From Phenylobacterium parvum (lineage in GTDB: Bacteria > Pseudomonadota > Alphaproteobacteria > Caulobacterales > Caulobacteraceae), in NCBI RefSeq assembly GCF_003150835.1, contig NZ_CP029479.1, forward strand, positions 1,674,001 to 1,738,000: a DNA stretch of 64,000 bases, written 5' to 3'. Position numbers and translations under genes: made by a program. The number at the start of each line of letters is the position of its first letter. The stretch's first letter is position 1. Positions 33,340 through 40,609 of the stretch are shown here, in pieces. The notes beneath the pieces are model-generated. The model was given only the letters and a program-made list of their open reading frames with translations, made no database searches and was not told the DNA's origin.

Positions 33340-34353
33340 CTATTCCGTCACGTTGTGCCAGGACTCGGCGATGCCGAAGCCCTCGCGGCCGTCCATCTCG
33401 AAGCGCGCCAGCCCCTCATTGACGAAGGTGGCTCCCCCCGGGAAGGGGATCTTGGTCGGGCACATGTTGATCACCCGGCCTTCGATGCGGACCTCCCGGC
33501 CCTTGCCGGTGCGTGCGACCATCGACACCGTCTCGTGCAGGATGGAGCCCGGCCGGAAGGTGGTCTCGACACGGACGTCCTCCAGCGTGTCCATGTGCTC
33601 GCCGTCCTGGATCCAGCCGGCGCCCAGCATGGTCCCGTCGGCGCGGCGGAAGCAGGACCCTCCCAGGGAGGTTCCGGCGCCGAAGTTCATGGAGAACCAG
33701 AAGACGAAGGGGTTGGGGGTGGCGGCGGTCGAGAGGGCGGGGCCTGCTGAGGCGGCGCCCGACGAACCGCTGGAAGACCCGCTCCAGTTACGCGGGCCCC
33801 AGGACTTATCGCGCACGCCAAAGCCGTCGAAGGCGATTTCCTCCCCGCCGATCGCCAGCCGCCCCGTCGCGCGCAGGCTCTGCTCGAAGTGGCCGTGGGC
33901 GCCCTTCGCCGCGAAGTGCGGCTCGGTCAGGGCCTGGACGTCCACCTGCATGGAGAGGTGCGCCGGAGTGTGCCAGCCCTCGGGGCGGAGCTTGGCGCGG
34001 GTCATCAGGATGGACCCGTCGGGGATGTCCTGGGCCGGGCCCTCGTAACTCACGGTCCAGCGGCGGAAGGGGTCCTCGCAGGCCAGGGCCAGGTTCCCGA
34101 CCTTCAGGTCGCCGTCGTAGGCGGACAGGTCCTTTCCGATGTCCCGCCGGCCGTAGGTGAAGGCCACCCGGCTGCCGCCCAGGTAGACGGCGTGCAGGGC
34201 GTCCGCCCAGCCATTCCCGGGCCGGAAGCCCATGCGGGTGAACATGCCGACCCCGGTCTTCGGATCGACGAAGTTGAAGTAATAGCTCTCGCTCCAGGCC
34301 CGGTCCTCGCCGGTGGGATGCATGGCCTCGTCGGTGCCGGTGACAGTACTCAT
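33340..34353 (-). CDS. CrtC/AttH-like beta-barrel protein, paralogue B (function unknown)
   Basis: A 337-residue protein related to paralogue A, sharing the DKSWGPRNW element and overall strand pattern. An insertion rich in Ser, Gly and Ala follows that element (about residues 217-240), probably a flexible loop. The start at 34353 follows GGGAAAT. It is the fifth gene counted from the promoter end of the minus-strand run. I do not know its reaction; neighbouring genes suggest turnover of a hydrophobic substrate. Confidence 0.7.
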   Translation of the reverse strand: MSTVTGTDEAMHPTGEDRAWSESYYFNFVDPKTGVGMFTRMGFRPGNGWADALHAVYLGGSRVAFTYGRRDIGKDLSAYDGDLKVGNLALACEDPFRRWTVSYEGPAQDIPDGSILMTRAKLRPEGWHTPAHLSMQVDVQALTEPHFAAKGAHGHFEQSLRATGRLAIGGEEIAFDGFGVRDKSWGPRNWSGSSSGSSGAASAGPALSTAATPNPFVFWFSMNFGAGTSLGGSCFRRADGTMLGAGWIQDGEHMDTLEDVRVETTFRPGSILHETVSMVARTGKGREVRIEGRVINMCPTKIPFPGGATFVNEGLARFEMDGREGFGIAESWHNVTE

Positions 34354-34464
34354 GCGGGATTTCCCAGTCGGGGGCCGCCAGGGTCCGGGCGGGGTCAGGG
34401 AGAGGATAGGTCCGGGGCGTGACCGGCTCAAGCCGGGGCCGGCCCGGAGCCCGTCACCGCCAGG

Positions 34465-35112
34465 CTAGGTCTCGGCGGCGAGGGTGCGGAGCGCGCGCTC
34501 GAATGCGTCCGCCGGGTGGCCCCCGGAGATGACGTACGTGTCGTTGATGATCAGGGTCGGGACCGAACTGATCCCCGCCTCGTACCACTGACGCTCCAGG
34601 GACCGGACGTGTTCGGCGAAGCGGCCCGAGGCCAGAATCTCGCGGGCGGCGTCGGGATCGAGGCCCGCCCGCCCGGCCGCCGCCGCAAGGACCTCGGGGT
34701 CGCCGGGATTCTCACCCCGGGTGAAATAGGCCTCGAACAGGGCGTGCTTGAGGGGCAGCTGGCGCCCCATCAACCCTGCCCAGTGCAGCAGCCTGTGGGC
34801 GTCAAAGGTGTTGTAGATCCGGCTTTCAGGAGTGGTGGCGATGGTGAAGCCCACCTCGGCGGCGCGGGCCCGGATCTGCTCCCGGTTCGCCGCAGACTGC
34901 TCCGGCGTCGCGCCATACTTCTCGAACACGTGTTCCGCCAGGTTCTGCCCACCGGGCGGCATGTCAGGATTGAGCTCGAAGGGCTGGAGGATGATCGTCG
35001 CCTCGACGAGGTCGCCCACACGCGACAGGGCCTCCTCGAGCCCGGCCAGGCCAATAATGCACCAGGGACAGGCCACGTCGGAGACGAAGTCGATCTTCAT
35101 GGGCTTGGTCAT
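34465..35112 (-). CDS. DsbA-family oxidoreductase, FrnE-like
   Basis: A 215-residue thioredoxin-fold protein with the CPWC motif at C15-C18 (FVSDVACPWCIIG) and the conserved cis-Pro region ISSVPTLIINDTYVISGG. There is no signal peptide, so it is cytosolic, as in the FrnE/HCCA isomerase branch. Start at 35112 preceded by GGGGAGG. In this cluster it may act on a thiol-linked or glutathione-linked intermediate, but generic redox functions are possible. Confidence 0.9.
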   Translation of the reverse strand: MTKPMKIDFVSDVACPWCIIGLAGLEEALSRVGDLVEATIILQPFELNPDMPPGGQNLAEHVFEKYGATPEQSAANREQIRARAAEVGFTIATTPESRIYNTFDAHRLLHWAGLMGRQLPLKHALFEAYFTRGENPGDPEVLAAAAGRAGLDPDAAREILASGRFAEHVRSLERQWYEAGISSVPTLIINDTYVISGGHPADAFERALRTLAAET

Positions 35113-35194
35113 GCCGTCGCCTCCCCGGCGGTGGAATCCCCGACTGCCCGCCAAGAGATAGCCGAGCCCCCGGGAATTCCAATTCCTCCGGCGC

Positions 35195-36274
35195 CTATTT
35201 CAGCGACGCCATGACCGCCGCGTTCGGCGCGATCCTGTTCGCCACGAGGCCCTGCCAGGCGGCGATAACCGCATCCGCTCCACGTTCGTGGCGGATTTCC
35301 AGGGCGCCCTTCAGCTCCAGCGACATGCGGGCGGACTCCGCCTGGGCGCGACGCATGATCTCGCCCGGACCCCAGTCGACGTCGCGCTTTGCGAACTGGG
35401 CCGGCGCGAAGAAGAAGGCGTGGGGCGTGGCGGAGGTCTCGGGCCGATAGCGGCCGGCGCCCCAGTGGGTCGCGCCGACGGCGCAGCTGAGCTTGAGCTG
35501 GTCGCCGAACCGCGCGTGGATGGCGCTGACGACCTCACCCGCGCCGGACATGTCGACAAAGGCGGTCGGGACCGAGGGGTCCAGGGCGGCGATGGCGTCG
35601 TAGGTCACGACCTCATCGCAGGTCCCCAGGCTCGTGACGAAGCCGACATTCCCCGGAGAGGTCAGGCCGACGACCCGGGGACGCCCCTCGCCGTGACGTG
35701 AGAGCAGGTTCGCCAGGCCCAGGCCGGTTTTGGACGAGGCGCTGCCGACCAGCACCTGCCGGGCGCTGAAGAAGGCGTTGTCCACCAGGTAGTCGTAGAG
35801 CACGTAGGAGGTCGAGAAGAGCGGGAAGAGGAGGCAGCGCTCGTCTTCCATAGCGGTCAGGGCGGGCGGATCCCCCTGGGTGCGCTGGTAGGTGTTGTAG
35901 ATGGCCGGCAGGTCCGCGCGATGCGCCGCGCCGTCGACAAAGCTCCGGTCCGTGGCGCCGGCGGGCCGCATCACGACGTGGCTGGCCATGGGCAGGAAGC
36001 CCCAGATGCGCTCGCCCACGGCGACCTCCGGGGCGCGAGACGCGACAACGTCGGCGAAGCCCCAGACGGGCACGATCCCCCAGGGCTCCTCGACCGGAAA
36101 GAACCTCCAGTACCCGATCATGTCGCCGGAAAGGGCGTAGCTGACGTTGTTCGCGGTCATGGCGAACTTGTCGATGGCGACCAGGACCTCGCCTTCCGCC
36201 AACTCCGGGATCTCTGTGGAAACCGTCCGAGCTTCGGCGAAGGCCGAGCGACGCACCTGAACCTGGGTGATCAT
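35195..36274 (-). CDS. DUF2855-like medium-chain-reductase-related protein
   Basis: A 359-residue protein resembling the DUF2855 family, which keeps an MDR/quinone-oxidoreductase-like layout. The N-terminal segment EVLVAIDKFAMTANNVSYA is followed by a Rossmann-like part (VLVGSASSKTGLGLANLLSRHG, VVGLTSPGNVGFV, and FVDMSGAGEVVSAI). The cofactor motif GSASSKTG departs from the usual GxGxxG. The gene start overlaps the stop of the small membrane-protein gene (ATGA). The open frame upstream of 36274 is a shadow. Substrate unknown. Confidence 0.78.
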   Translation of the reverse strand: MITQVQVRRSAFAEARTVSTEIPELAEGEVLVAIDKFAMTANNVSYALSGDMIGYWRFFPVEEPWGIVPVWGFADVVASRAPEVAVGERIWGFLPMASHVVMRPAGATDRSFVDGAAHRADLPAIYNTYQRTQGDPPALTAMEDERCLLFPLFSTSYVLYDYLVDNAFFSARQVLVGSASSKTGLGLANLLSRHGEGRPRVVGLTSPGNVGFVTSLGTCDEVVTYDAIAALDPSVPTAFVDMSGAGEVVSAIHARFGDQLKLSCAVGATHWGAGRYRPETSATPHAFFFAPAQFAKRDVDWGPGEIMRRAQAESARMSLELKGALEIRHERGADAVIAAWQGLVANRIAPNAAVMASLK

Positions 36275-36723
36275 GTTGTGGGTTCCTGTTGGACGCGACG
36301 ATCGCGCAAGGAGAGCATGAAGAAGAGTGTCCCCAGCACGACGAAGGCGGCGCTCCCGTAATGCTCCGGCGGATGGTGGCCGCTGTGGGAGCCCTTCCCG
36401 AACCAACCCGAATAGGCGCCCAGCGCCTGCATGAGGATGGTGAGCAGCAGCACCAGGGGCACAAGCGGGCGGTATCGCAGGGCGATGATGAGGATGAGGA
36501 TCCCGAACGGGATCTGCATGGCCCCGTACCAGGCAAAGATCGCGATGATGGCCTCTGCGCGGGTCGAAAGGTCGACGCCGCCGATGACTCCGGCGCCACC
36601 GTCGGGGAGAAAGTAGTGGATCAGACCCGGAACGATGGTTGCCACGGAGGACAGGGCCAGGAACCAAGCGGAGCTGGGGGCGCCGTGGTAATCTGAATTG
36701 GTGCTGGGGGGGAGCAGGGCCAT
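36271..36723 (-). CDS. Small polytopic membrane protein
   Basis: A 150-residue protein with four predicted membrane segments (about residues 18-38, 58-80, 86-104 and 122-140) and a His-rich loop GKGSHSGHHPPEHYG. I do not recognise the family. It is translationally coupled to the DUF2855-like gene and lies 13 bp downstream of the dehalogenase gene, so it belongs to the same transcript. It could be a transporter subunit or a redox anchor. Confidence 0.72.
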   Translation of the reverse strand: MALLPPSTNSDYHGAPSSAWFLALSSVATIVPGLIHYFLPDGGAGVIGGVDLSTRAEAIIAIFAWYGAMQIPFGILILIIALRYRPLVPLVLLLTILMQALGAYSGWFGKGSHSGHHPPEHYGSAAFVVLGTLFFMLSLRDRRVQQEPTT

Positions 36724-36736
36724 GGAAGCCGCCTCG

Positions 36737-37636
36737 TCAGTTCACGTCAAGAAAGGGAAGGATGTGGGCGAGCAGTTCTTCGGGCGCGTCTTCCTGGATG
36801 AAGTGGTTCGCCATGGGAATGTTCTGGTGCTTCTGGCCAGCCGCGCCCGGAATGTGCGCCTGCGCCCGCTTGTCCCATCCCTGGGCGACCGGATCGAGGT
36901 CGCCGAACAGGGTCAGGAAGGGGCGATCGAACTTCGCCAGCTTCGCCCAGGCCTCGCGGTTCAGGGGCGCGCCCGGATTGTCGACCTGCACGGCGATCAG
37001 CACCGGGAACTGGATGATCCCCGCTTCATAGTCCGTTGAAGGGAAAGGCGCCCGGTAGGCGGCAACCTCCCCCTCGGTGAGCTTGCGCTGCATGCCGCCC
37101 TCGAGCATCTGCCATGGAAAGGCGGTCGCCGCGCGCATCATGCCGACCCACATCTTCATGAAGTCGCTTTCGCCCTCGCCGAGGGGCAGGCCGGTGTTGG
37201 CGGCGATCACCCGGGCGAAGCGCTCGGGGTGCTGGGCCGCCAGGTAGATGCCGATCGTGCCGCCCCAGTCCTGGCAGAAGAGGGTGATATCCGTCAGGTC
37301 CATCTGGGTGAGCCACTTGCCCATCCAGTCGTAGTGCCGGGCCAGGGTGTAATCGCTCTTCTCCGCGGGCTTGTCCGATCGCCCGCAGCCCACGAGGTCG
37401 ACGGCGATCACCCGCCGGCCCGTCGCGAGCAGTCCGGGGATCATGCGCCTGTAGAGGTAGGCCCAGGTCGGATTGCCGTGCATCAACAGGATCGGGGGCG
37501 CGTCGCGCGGACCTTCATCGATGCAGTGAATGCGGATGTCTGTCCCGTCCTCGTCCCGGACTGTCAAGTAGTGGGGCGCCCAGGGGAAGTCGGGCAGGTT
37601 CGCGAACTGGGCGTCGGGCGTGCGCAGGATTTTCAT
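36737..37636 (-). CDS. Haloalkane dehalogenase, subfamily I (DhlA-like)
   Basis: A 299-residue alpha/beta-hydrolase close to DhlA by motif layout. The oxyanion HGNP is at 53-56, nucleophile D123 followed by halide-binding W124 in CQDWGG, a cap Trp at W175 (FPWQML), the acid likely D248 in FGDLDPV, and base H278 in ANHFIQED. The cap sequence AYRAPFPSTDYEAGI is also DhlA-like. It would cleave carbon-halogen bonds to alcohols with halide release. No haloacid dehalogenase or alcohol dehydrogenase is next to it, so the natural substrate may not be a simple haloalkane. Confidence 0.88.
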   Translation of the reverse strand: MKILRTPDAQFANLPDFPWAPHYLTVRDEDGTDIRIHCIDEGPRDAPPILLMHGNPTWAYLYRRMIPGLLATGRRVIAVDLVGCGRSDKPAEKSDYTLARHYDWMGKWLTQMDLTDITLFCQDWGGTIGIYLAAQHPERFARVIAANTGLPLGEGESDFMKMWVGMMRAATAFPWQMLEGGMQRKLTEGEVAAYRAPFPSTDYEAGIIQFPVLIAVQVDNPGAPLNREAWAKLAKFDRPFLTLFGDLDPVAQGWDKRAQAHIPGAAGQKHQNIPMANHFIQEDAPEELLAHILPFLDVN

Positions 37637-37679
37637 TGAGAGTCCCGAGTCTGGAGATTTGGCGAGGCAGGCGCGCGGG

Positions 37680-38324
37680 TCAGTTCGCCGCGGCGGAAAG
37701 CAGGAGAGCGATCTGGGCCACCGCGGCGGCGAGGGCGAAGGTCAGGCCCACCCAGATCCCCGGACCGGCAAGGGTCTTGATCATCGGACGGGTCGGGAAG
37801 TTGAAGGTCTGCGGCATCGCCGCGAACTTGAACGCATGGGCGCCGCCGAACCGGGGGTTGCAGATCAGGTGTGCGAGGTCCCGCCGGCTGCGGTAGCGGA
37901 TGTAGCCCATCATCGACCACTCGGGGACTTCCTTGAGCCCCCAGGTGTCGACCATGCCGCCGATCCGGCGAGCGGCCAGGGCCGGATGCCCCCCGCGGGC
38001 GAACAGGGCGGGCATGAACATGCGCGTGTAGCCCGCCATGACCTGGCGCGCCGGCAGCATTTCGCCGGTCACCGGATCGGCGACCTCGACCTCCGACAGG
38101 CGAATGACGTTGAGCATGAAGAATTCGCGCCCATCATCTTCCTCGAGGAATTTCCGGATCACGGGCATTTCGTCCTGGTCGCCGCGCCCCACGTTGTTGG
38201 CGCGCATCTGCGCCATGAGGGTCTCGACCTCGGCCTTCGAGAGCGGGCCGCGCCAGTTGAAGTACCAGGCCAGGAAGATCGCATAGCCCAGCAGGGCGAC
38301 GCCCCACACCCAGAAGCTCGTCAT
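37680..38324 (-). CDS. Uncharacterised protein with terminal membrane segments
   Basis: A 214-residue protein: one membrane segment at the N terminus (FWVWGVALLGYAIFLAWYF), a ~140-residue soluble middle part rich in charged residues, and a second hydrophobic segment at the C terminus (GIWVGLTFALAAAVAQIALLLS). The middle contains NVIRLSEVEVADPVTGEMLPA and GYTRMFMPALFARGGHP, which I cannot place in a family with confidence. It is the first gene of the minus-strand run (start 38324 after GGGGGAG) and faces the COQ4-like gene across a 272-bp region full of dyads. Confidence 0.7.
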   Translation of the reverse strand: MTSFWVWGVALLGYAIFLAWYFNWRGPLSKAEVETLMAQMRANNVGRGDQDEMPVIRKFLEEDDGREFFMLNVIRLSEVEVADPVTGEMLPARQVMAGYTRMFMPALFARGGHPALAARRIGGMVDTWGLKEVPEWSMMGYIRYRSRRDLAHLICNPRFGGAHAFKFAAMPQTFNFPTRPMIKTLAGPGIWVGLTFALAAAVAQIALLLSAAAN

Positions 38325-38382
38325 TGTCCGGCTCCCCCGCGCCCGCACTCCCGGTCAGGACCCGGAGGACCTCGACCCGCAG

Positions 38383-38408
38383 AATGTATTGACATTATGA
38401 ATGCCATT
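38383..38408. promoter_or_regulatory. Overlapping AATG/CATT dyads
   Basis: AATGT-ATTG-ACATT (38383-38396), CATT-ATG-AATG (38393-38403) and AATG-C-CATT (38400-38408) interlock within 26 bp of AT-rich sequence, 59 bp upstream of the minus-strand start at 38324. This looks like a repressor operator overlapping the promoter of the eight-gene run. The binding protein is not shown; the TetR encoded at 39309 is the nearest candidate. Confidence 0.45.
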
Positions 38409-38532
38409 AAATGCTGCGGAAGGTTTTGGCAACGGGCGGCGGCGGCCATGTCGGTCAGGCTTGGAGCCGGCGGAGCCATCGCGAATGAGAGCGAGAGGTC
38501 TCGAAGTCGGCAGGACCTGAATGAGCGAGATA

Positions 38533-38550
38533 AAATGAACTGGTTCATTT
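38533..38550. promoter_or_regulatory. Palindromic operator in front of the COQ4-like/TetR genes
   Basis: AAATGAAC-TG-GTTCATTT has perfect 8-bp arms and a 2-bp spacer, a size and symmetry typical for TetR-family operators. It lies 46 bp upstream of the COQ4-like start, in the same divergent region as the AATG/CATT dyads. Autorepression by the TetR protein two genes downstream is inferred. Confidence 0.62.
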
Positions 38551-38596
38551 AATTCCCGGGGTGCTAGGCTGCGGCATGCCAAAGCGGAGTGAAGTC

Positions 38597-39301
38597 ATGT
38601 CGGGTGCGGAGATTATCGACCGGGGTTTCGCCAAAAAATTCCTGCGCGCAGCGGACGCGCCCCTCGACTATGGGGTGTACCTGCTCTTTCACGACTGGTG
38701 GGCGGAAGCGCCGCAGAAGGCGATCGACTCCTACAGCCGGGAATTGGCTTCCATTCCTGAAGCTGCGCCCCTGCTCGCCAGTCGCTACATCTCCGAGCCC
38801 CTGTCGCTGGAACGCCTGGCGGAATGCGCTCCGGGCACACTCGGCCATGCCTACCGTCGCTTCATCCTGGACAACAAGCTCGAGCAAAACCTCGGGCGCA
38901 ACTATCGCCGGTTCAATGAGGAACTGACGAGTTCCGGCAAGCTCGACCGGCTGCCGCCGGACCTCAGCTACATGATGGTGCGTGGATTTCAGATCCACGA
39001 CTTCCTGCATGTCCTGACGGGCTATGAGGCGGACAACTGGGGCGAACTGGCCCTGGCCGCCTTCTACCTTGCCCAGCTTCGGTTCCCCTATCACGCCATG
39101 CGGGTGGCGGTGACCACCGCACACATGGCGTTCGTGCGGCCTGGCCTCATCGTCGACGCCATGGACGCCTTTGTGGATGGGTGGAGCTATGGCCGCAGCG
39201 CCCGCAACCTCAACTTCGAACGCTGGGAGGACGAGCTGGATACGCCGCTCGACCAGTTGCGGGCGAGAATGAACCTGAACCGGGAAAAGTTCGCCGTATA
39301 G
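38597..39301 (+). CDS. COQ4-family protein
   Basis: A 234-residue protein with the COQ4 metal-binding signature IHDFLHVLTGY (H134, D135, H138) followed by a Glu in NWGELALAAFYLAQLRFP. COQ4 is needed for ubiquinone biosynthesis in eukaryotes and has been linked to oxidative decarboxylation of the quinone ring precursor. Bacterial homologues next to TetR regulators are uncharacterised. I use the ATG at 38597 (GGAG seven bases upstream); an ATG at 38576 is possible. It lies 7 bp from the TetR gene and shares its operator. Confidence 0.82.
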   Translation: MSGAEIIDRGFAKKFLRAADAPLDYGVYLLFHDWWAEAPQKAIDSYSRELASIPEAAPLLASRYISEPLSLERLAECAPGTLGHAYRRFILDNKLEQNLGRNYRRFNEELTSSGKLDRLPPDLSYMMVRGFQIHDFLHVLTGYEADNWGELALAAFYLAQLRFPYHAMRVAVTTAHMAFVRPGLIVDAMDAFVDGWSYGRSARNLNFERWEDELDTPLDQLRARMNLNREKFAV

Positions 39302-39308
39302 CGAACCC

Positions 39309-39938
39309 ATGGCCCGACCCCCGGCGACAGACGCGCAGAAAACGGTTGCCCGTCGCCAGATCCAGAAGGCGGCGGCAAGCTTCTATGCGGAGCATGGCGC
39401 CGCTGCGGTCACGGCCAGGGCGATCGCCCAGCGCGCTGGAGTCAGCGTCGGAAAGATCTATGCCCATTTCGGGAGCCTTCAAGCGCTCATGCAGTCGCTT
39501 TGGATGGACCCGGTCGAGACCATCAACGCCCAGCTGGAAGCCATGGCCGCTGAAATCGCGGATCCGGTACAGCGCCTGAAGGCCTTGCTTGAGGCCTATG
39601 TCGAGACCGCATTGACCCGGCCGCAGCTCTTTCGCGGCGCCTTCCTCTTCGTTCGACCGGATACACTGCCCAAGCCGGACCGCGCGCCCCTGGACTCAGC
39701 CCCCTTCGCGACCCTCCTGACCTCGACGATCCATGACGGCCAGAAGCTGGGGGTCCTGCGCGAGGGCGATCCCCGGGGCCTGGCCCAGCTTGCCTGGGCT
39801 GGGGTCCATGGATGCCTGGCCCTCCCGGTCAACTTTGATCGTCTTGACCTCGCCAGATCCCAGGACCTCGCCGGGCTGATGATCGACATCCTCGTACGAG
39901 ACCTGTCCGTCGTCCATCCGCCCGAGCCTGCAGCCTAG
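39309..39938 (+). CDS. TetR/AcrR-family transcriptional regulator
   Basis: A 209-residue regulator. The N-terminal HTH contains AAASFYAEHGAAAVTARAIAQRAGVSVGKIYAHFGS (in sections, residues ~20-56), with an effector domain after it. It is co-transcribed with the COQ4-like gene and probably represses the divergent promoter through the palindrome at 38533. The ligand is likely a metabolite of the neighbouring catabolic genes. The direct target set is inferred from position. Confidence 0.88.
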   Translation: MARPPATDAQKTVARRQIQKAAASFYAEHGAAAVTARAIAQRAGVSVGKIYAHFGSLQALMQSLWMDPVETINAQLEAMAAEIADPVQRLKALLEAYVETALTRPQLFRGAFLFVRPDTLPKPDRAPLDSAPFATLLTSTIHDGQKLGVLREGDPRGLAQLAWAGVHGCLALPVNFDRLDLARSQDLAGLMIDILVRDLSVVHPPEPAA

Positions 39939-40002
39939 CGGATCTGCGCACGCCGTGGGCTCGGCCGGCATCATCGCTGCCCGACAGGTCTACGTGCCGG
40001 CC

Positions 40003-40079
40003 TGGCGGCCCGGGAGGGACTCGAACCCCCGACCTTCGCTTTAGGAAAGCGCTGCTCTATCCTGCTGAGCTACCGGGCC
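40003..40079 (-). tRNA. tRNA-Arg (anticodon CCU)
   Basis: Read on the minus strand: acceptor GGCCCGG/CCGGGCC, D-stem GCTC/GAGC, anticodon loop TTCCTAA with CCT at positions 34-36, T-arm GGGGG-TTCGAGT-CCCTC, discriminator G and an encoded CCA at 40003-40005. It decodes AGG, a rare codon in this GC-rich genome. The anticodon stem has an apparent G27-A43 mismatch. No integrase gene or repeated attachment sequence is nearby. Confidence 0.93.
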
Positions 40080-40140
40080 TGGCCGGGCGGAGCGATGCCA
40101 CGGGCGGCGGCTGGCGCCAAGCCCGGAAAGGCGATGGCCA

Positions 40141-40605
40141 TCAAGGGGCGGCGCCTGGGTCCCGGCAGGCATAGTCCGTGGTTTCGCAGAGCGGCTGCGA
40201 GGTGGCGGCGCTCACGACGAAAACCTGGTCCCGGGCGGGGCGGAGGCTGCCTTCCGCGGGCTCGAAGAACCCCTCGAGGATCAGGCCTGGCTTGAGGCGG
40301 GAAGGATCAAACCAGAGGGTCGGACCGGGCATGACCGGCGTGGAGGCAAAGCGGCAGGGCAGATTGAAACTCACCTTGTCGCCCGTCTTCACCGATCCGC
40401 GCCAGACGGCGAGCGCCCTGCCCTCGACGCGGCAGGCGTTCTCCCGGGTGACCTTGTGGACGCGGCTGACCCGGACCTGGAGGTGGACGTCCGCGGAGGC
40501 CCGCGCCTCAAGGTAGACATAAGGCGGCAGGACGGCGCTGGCCGGCCAGGCCATGGCAAGGCCTGCAGCCAGCCCAATGGCAGCGGTGATACGGCGAAGT
40601 CCCAT
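40141..40605 (-). CDS. Exported protein of unknown function
   Basis: A 154-residue protein with a signal peptide ending PASA (about residue 24). The mature part is rich in beta-strand-like stretches (YVYLEARASADVHLQVRVSRVHKV) and has several cysteines: ENACRVEG, NLPCRF, PLCET and DYACRD, probably forming disulfides. No family recognised. The start at 40605 follows AAGGAAC. It is 4 bp downstream of the transporter gene stop and therefore likely part of its operon. Confidence 0.72.
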   Translation of the reverse strand: MGLRRITAAIGLAAGLAMAWPASAVLPPYVYLEARASADVHLQVRVSRVHKVTRENACRVEGRALAVWRGSVKTGDKVSFNLPCRFASTPVMPGPTLWFDPSRLKPGLILEGFFEPAEGSLRPARDQVFVVSAATSQPLCETTDYACRDPGAAP

Positions 40606-40609
40606 TGGG

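Noticed and set aside
40003..40079. tRNA gene as an attachment site for an island
   Set aside because: No integrase and no second copy of the tRNA 3' end seen in the window.
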